DNA of 5,046 bases from an uncultured Sphingomonadaceae bacterium (GTDB lineage: Bacteria; Pseudomonadota; Alphaproteobacteria; Sphingomonadales; Sphingomonadaceae). The stretch covers positions 1-5,046 of the forward strand of contig CAMLKX010000147.1 in assembly GCA_946480515.1 (NCBI GenBank). The letters run 5' to 3'. The notes beneath the pieces are model-generated. The model did no database searches and had not been told where the DNA came from. It worked only from the letters and a program-made list of their open reading frames with translations. The position numbers and the translations under genes were made by a program. Shown here piece by piece: positions 1 through 5,046 of the stretch; positions within the stretch are counted from its first letter, which is position 1, and each line of letters opens with the position of its first letter.

Positions 1-1
1 G

Positions 2-98
2 GCCGACCAGGACCGGCTTGGCCAGGCCCTCGTCGATGGCGGCCATGACGACCCGGGGGACGGCGATCTGGGACAGCAGGCCCACGATCGAGGCGAAC

Positions 99-121
<23 letters not shown>
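2..121 (-). CDS. Fragment of an ABC transporter transmembrane (exporter) domain, partial
   Basis: Read on the minus strand from 121 to 2, this stretch gives 40 uninterrupted codons, all ending in G or C. That wobble bias marks the minus strand as the coding one. The peptide is a hydrophobic helix ([20 protein letters not shown]) followed by [17 protein letters not shown] first membrane helix followed by a Pro and an 'xxAIDxGL' turn is typical of the N-terminal part of type-1 ABC exporters, where helix 1 leads into the first outer loop. That family match is from memory. The codon use (ctg, gtc, gcc, atc, ccc) suggests an actinobacterium-like or other very high-GC source, unlike the clpB next to it. 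The fragment has neither its start (lost at the junction near 121) nor its ATP-binding domain (beyond the left edge). No function can be assigned beyond family, and 40 residues is little evidence. Confidence 0.55.
90..93 (+). promoter_or_regulatory. Possible fortuitous Shine-Dalgarno (GAGG) before the ATG at 99
   Basis: GAGG lies 5 nt upstream of an ATG at 99-101 that is in frame with clpB. This is the only start in the left-hand DNA with a recognisable ribosome-binding site, so I use it as the nominal start. It lies within the ABC-transporter-like fragment read antisense. It is therefore probably a chance match and not the native clpB signal. Confidence 0.3.
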
Positions 122-2357
<2,236 letters not shown>

Positions 2358-2361
2358 GGCC

Positions 2362-2386
2362 TGGAGCGGGGGCTTGCCCCGCTCCA
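2362..2386. terminator. Hairpin between convergent genes, possible bidirectional terminator
   Basis: A perfect 10-bp inverted repeat (TGGAGCGGGG / CCCCGCTCCA, 2362-2371 and 2377-2386) with a 5-nt loop (gcttg) starts 4 nt after the clpB stop. It lies 7 nt from the stop of the convergent receptor gene. Position and strength suit a shared terminator. Neither strand has a proper T-run after the stem (plus strand: tgttcc), so it is not a textbook intrinsic terminator. It may act as a 3'-end stabiliser or with Rho. Confidence 0.6.
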
Positions 2387-2393
2387 TGTTCCA

Positions 2394-5046
2394 TCAATTG
2401 GCGCCGCCGAAGTTCGCCCGGACCCCCGCGTAGAAAAAGCGGCCGACCGGGCTTACCGGGTAGAAGCGATCCAGGTCCGGCTTCTGATTGGTGAAGTTGT
2501 TCACGCCGGCATAGAAGCGGAAGCGATCCTCGACATCGATCGCGGCCTGCAGATCATGCGTGTGCTTGGCGTCGAAGGTGATGTTCTCCGGCGAGGCGAT
2601 GTCGGGGTCGCCCGCGATCTCCTCCAGTGAGTAGCGCTTGGTCTTGCTGAAATAGTTGAAGCCGTAGTTGATCATGAGGGGCTTCATCATCCAGGTGAGA
2701 TCGACCGTCGCCTGCCACTTGGGCGCATATTGCTCCGTTCGATCATCATCGACGCTCGCTCCCTCCGCCGGAATGAATTCCAGCCGGTCGAGATAGTTGC
2801 CGATCATGTGCAGTTCGAACTGACCAATGTTGCGGCGGATCCCGAGCCGAGCCGGATCGAGCCGGTAGCGCAACTCGGCATCGAGCCCGGCCGTCCGGAA
2901 CTGCGCCACATTTTGCGGTTCCAGCAGATAATCGACGATCGCGCCGTTCAAGGGATTCCGGACGATCCCTTCGCAGAAGCTGTTCTCGATGGTCGGAGAG
3001 TCGACACAGAGGTCGGCAAGCTCCTGCGCGCTCGGCTGGTTGATCGCGTCCTTGATCTTGATGTCGTACCAATCGAGCGTCACCGCCAGGCCTGGAATAA
3101 AGCGGGGCTGGAGAGCGAGGCCGAGAGTCCAGCTTTTCGCCGTCTCCTCCGACAAGTCCCGATTGCCCGCGCGAGTGCCGGCAATCGCGAAGGGGTTGGG
3201 CGTATAGGCGATGACACCCGCGAGGATCTCCGCGCAGTTCTCAGCCCGATACTCGCTGCCGTTGTTCAGACGGCTCGGATCGCACGGGTCGTCAATGAAC
3301 TGGAAGGTTTCGCTCTGCGGGCTGAACAGTTCGTTGATGTTCGGCGCCCGGACGGTCCGGGCCGCGGTGCCGCGCAACATAAGGTCCCGAACCGGTGACC
3401 AGCGAAGCCCCAGGTTCCACGTGGTGGTGTGGCCGATCGTCGAATAATCCGAGAAGCGAAGTGCTCCGGTCGCTTCGAGGTTGTGGATGAACCTCAGGTC
3501 GCTGGCGATCGGCAGCCGAACCTCGGCGAAGCCTTCCAGCACATCGAACGACCCTGCCACTTCCACGGTGCGATTGCCGAAGGTCTGTCCCGCCGCGTCC
3601 TCCGTCGCCGGCGTGCTGCGGCTGCTCTCGCGGCGCCATTCGGCGCCAGCGACGAAACTGATCGGACCGCCTGGAAGCTCGAAGCCGGGGACACGTCCGC
3701 TGAGGAAGCCGTTGATGACATGCTGCGTCTGCCGGGCCGTGGCAACGCTGTCCGTCATGATCCAGTCGATTGCCGCCTGGCTCGGTGCGCCCTCGCCGAA
3801 CAGGTTGAGCGGAACGCATCCGCTGCCGGGGCCGGGCGTGAAGGACAAGCTTGGAAGCGCGCCAAAAAAGAAGGGCCGATTTCCGAAATTATAAAAGGGT
3901 TGATCAAGAAGCTGGGCAGGGAAGACATTCGACCGGCACACCGGCTCACCGGTAACCGGGTCCGCGATTACATCGAGCGCAGCAAAAAACCGGTCATTGT
4001 AGCGGTTGTTGATCGCCTTGAACCGGCTGTGCGAGCGACCGAACACATAGGAGACTTCGTAGCGCAGGTCATCGGACAGATCGCCTTCGAGGCCAAGGAC
4101 AGTACGCCAGGTCTTGCGCGTATTATCTTCCGCCCGGATGCCTAAATCGAAGTTGTCGCGCGAAAGCAGCAGCCCGTCCGGCACTGCCCCCGGCGGCAAC
4201 CCGAGGAGAAGCCCCGGGAAACCCGGCATCATCTGAGCAAGCACTCCAGGAGAAATGAATGGATTGTCCGCAGGAACAAGCACGGTGTAATCGAAGGTCG
4301 GCTGGCTCTCACTGAAAGCCCGGCTTCTGGCATGCTTCACCTCGGCGAATAGCTTGACCGCCGGGCTTAGTTCGAAGTTGGCCGTTCCATTGAACACGTG
4401 CCGGTTGTTGCGCGCGATCACATCGCCAATGAAATCGGCTACGGATGTGCCGTCGCCGCCAACTGTGTAGCTCGACGACAGCGGCGTGCCGACGTCGTAC
4501 AGAGATCCATCTGGACGAACCATGTAGAACGGATTCGGTAAGATGGCTCCGCCCGGAGAACTCCCGAAATAGCGGATGCCGCATACCGGCACCTCATCCG
4601 GAATGCCGGCATCATCGTCCCCATCGACCTGGTCAGCGAGGTTCGGCTGCATCGTGCAGTATCCGCTGTCGCGAAGATAATCGCGATCGCGTGCCCGCAG
4701 ACGGCCGTCATGATTATATTGATAGGCGAGCGTGATGTTGCCGCGGCCATCAGCAAAGTTATGCCCCCCAACCAGACTCGCGCTCCAGTTGCCGGGGCTG
4801 CCCTCAGAGGCAACTCCGCCCTGGAAGTGGCCGGTAAGCCCTTCGAAATCCTTCTTCATGATGAAGTTGACGACGCCGGAGACCGCATCCGCGCCGTAGA
4901 TGGCCGATACGCCGCCAGTTGCGACTTCGACCCGTTCCACCAGGTCCAGCGGAATGCTTCCGATGTCGACGCCGGCGGTCCCCGGCAAGTGACCGACGTG
5001 ACGCCGGCCGTCGACCAGCACCAGCGTGCGCTGCGGACCGAGGTTG
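2394..5046 (-). CDS. TonB-dependent outer-membrane receptor, 5' end beyond the right edge
   Basis: This encodes an outer-membrane beta-barrel that imports a scarce ligand (siderophore, cofactor or glycan) using energy from TonB-ExbB-ExbD. The stop TGA is the complement of 2394-2396. The first visible residues are NLGPQRTLVLVDGRRHVG, the middle of the plug domain, so the gene is cut by the window. The GTG at 5021 is an internal Val, not a start. In residues from that Val, the plug ends with ERVEVATGGVSAIYGADAV (29-47) and GVVNFIMKKDFEG. The barrel follows, with receptor motifs RAPNINELFSP (558-568) and GNRDLSEETAKSWTLG (619-634). The last strand, RFFYAGVRANF, carries the terminal aromatic of outer-membrane proteins, followed by GGAN. 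Eight cysteines form four close pairs (122/147, 362/402, 580/596, 672/683), probably loop disulfides. 883 residues are visible; full-length relatives are roughly 1000, so signal peptide and TonB box are missing. There is no frameshift. The ligand cannot be told from sequence, and no neighbour helps. Confidence 0.96.
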   Translation of the reverse strand, partial: NLGPQRTLVLVDGRRHVGHLPGTAGVDIGSIPLDLVERVEVATGGVSAIYGADAVSGVVNFIMKKDFEGLTGHFQGGVASEGSPGNWSASLVGGHNFADGRGNITLAYQYNHDGRLRARDRDYLRDSGYCTMQPNLADQVDGDDDAGIPDEVPVCGIRYFGSSPGGAILPNPFYMVRPDGSLYDVGTPLSSSYTVGGDGTSVADFIGDVIARNNRHVFNGTANFELSPAVKLFAEVKHARSRAFSESQPTFDYTVLVPADNPFISPGVLAQMMPGFPGLLLGLPPGAVPDGLLLSRDNFDLGIRAEDNTRKTWRTVLGLEGDLSDDLRYEVSYVFGRSHSRFKAINNRYNDRFFAALDVIADPVTGEPVCRSNVFPAQLLDQPFYNFGNRPFFFGALPSLSFTPGPGSGCVPLNLFGEGAPSQAAIDWIMTDSVATARQTQHVINGFLSGRVPGFELPGGPISFVAGAEWRRESSRSTPATEDAAGQTFGNRTVEVAGSFDVLEGFAEVRLPIASDLRFIHNLEATGALRFSDYSTIGHTTTWNLGLRWSPVRDLMLRGTAARTVRAPNINELFSPQSETFQFIDDPCDPSRLNNGSEYRAENCAEILAGVIAYTPNPFAIAGTRAGNRDLSEETAKSWTLGLALQPRFIPGLAVTLDWYDIKIKDAINQPSAQELADLCVDSPTIENSFCEGIVRNPLNGAIVDYLLEPQNVAQFRTAGLDAELRYRLDPARLGIRRNIGQFELHMIGNYLDRLEFIPAEGASVDDDRTEQYAPKWQATVDLTWMMKPLMINYGFNYFSKTKRYSLEEIAGDPDIASPENITFDAKHTHDLQAAIDVEDRFRFYAGVNNFTNQKPDLDRFYPVSPVGRFFYAGVRANFGGAN

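Noticed and set aside
18..98. TTG at 18 as the clpB start, giving a 27-residue unique N-terminal extension
   Set aside because: The extension ([20 protein letters not shown]...) matches nothing in ClpB, lies where the minus strand is convincingly coding, and has no good ribosome-binding site. The frame is simply open to the window edge.
2730..3398. 222-codon open frame on the plus strand opposite the receptor C-terminal half
   Set aside because: It is antisense to conserved barrel motifs (RAPNINELFSP, GNRDLSEE). Its Asp/Arg/Val-rich composition is that of a reversed coding frame.
3429..4145. 238-codon open frame on the plus strand inside the receptor, with a protein-like stretch (GLIKKLGREDIRPAHRL)
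   Set aside because: It lies antisense to a continuous receptor frame with conserved motifs on either side, has no clear ribosome-binding site, and resembles no family I know.
5019..5021. GTG at 5021 (minus strand) as the receptor start
   Set aside because: It is an internal Val in the conserved plug motif TLVLVDGRR. The frame continues to the window edge with matching plug sequence (NLGPQR), so the true start is outside.

Overview
The window is high-GC bacterial DNA. Most of it (about 120 to 5046) fits an alphaproteobacterium of the order Sphingomonadales. The ClpB sequence reads very like sphingomonad ClpB as I remember it, and the neighbour is a large TonB-dependent receptor of the kind that group carries in many copies. 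This placement is from memory of the families, not from a search.

Layout. (1) Positions 2-121 read best on the minus strand as 40 codons of an ABC-exporter membrane domain that runs off the left edge; every codon ends in G or C. (2) At about 107-125, on an exact (ATGGCG)x3 repeat, this gives way to clpB on the plus strand, which runs to a TAG at 2355-2357. ClpB begins at the equivalent of E. coli residue 118, so nearly all of its N-terminal substrate domain is missing. Both AAA+ modules and the coiled-coil M domain are complete. (3) Positions 2358-2393 are a 36-bp gap between convergent genes, holding a 10-bp hairpin. (4) Positions 2394-5046 on the minus strand encode a TonB-dependent outer-membrane receptor. 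Its barrel is complete to the stop, but its signal peptide, TonB box and first half of the plug lie beyond the right edge.

The two main genes do not form an operon: they converge and have unrelated jobs (cytoplasmic protein disaggregation and outer-membrane import). I see no RNA gene, CRISPR array, insertion sequence or new defence or biosynthetic system. The one real anomaly is the left junction. It is best explained as a chimeric joint (assembly or amplification artefact) or, less likely, a genuine rearrangement that beheaded clpB. The other points are small: cysteine pairing and an Asp-rich loop in the receptor, and a fortuitous start site for the truncated ClpB.
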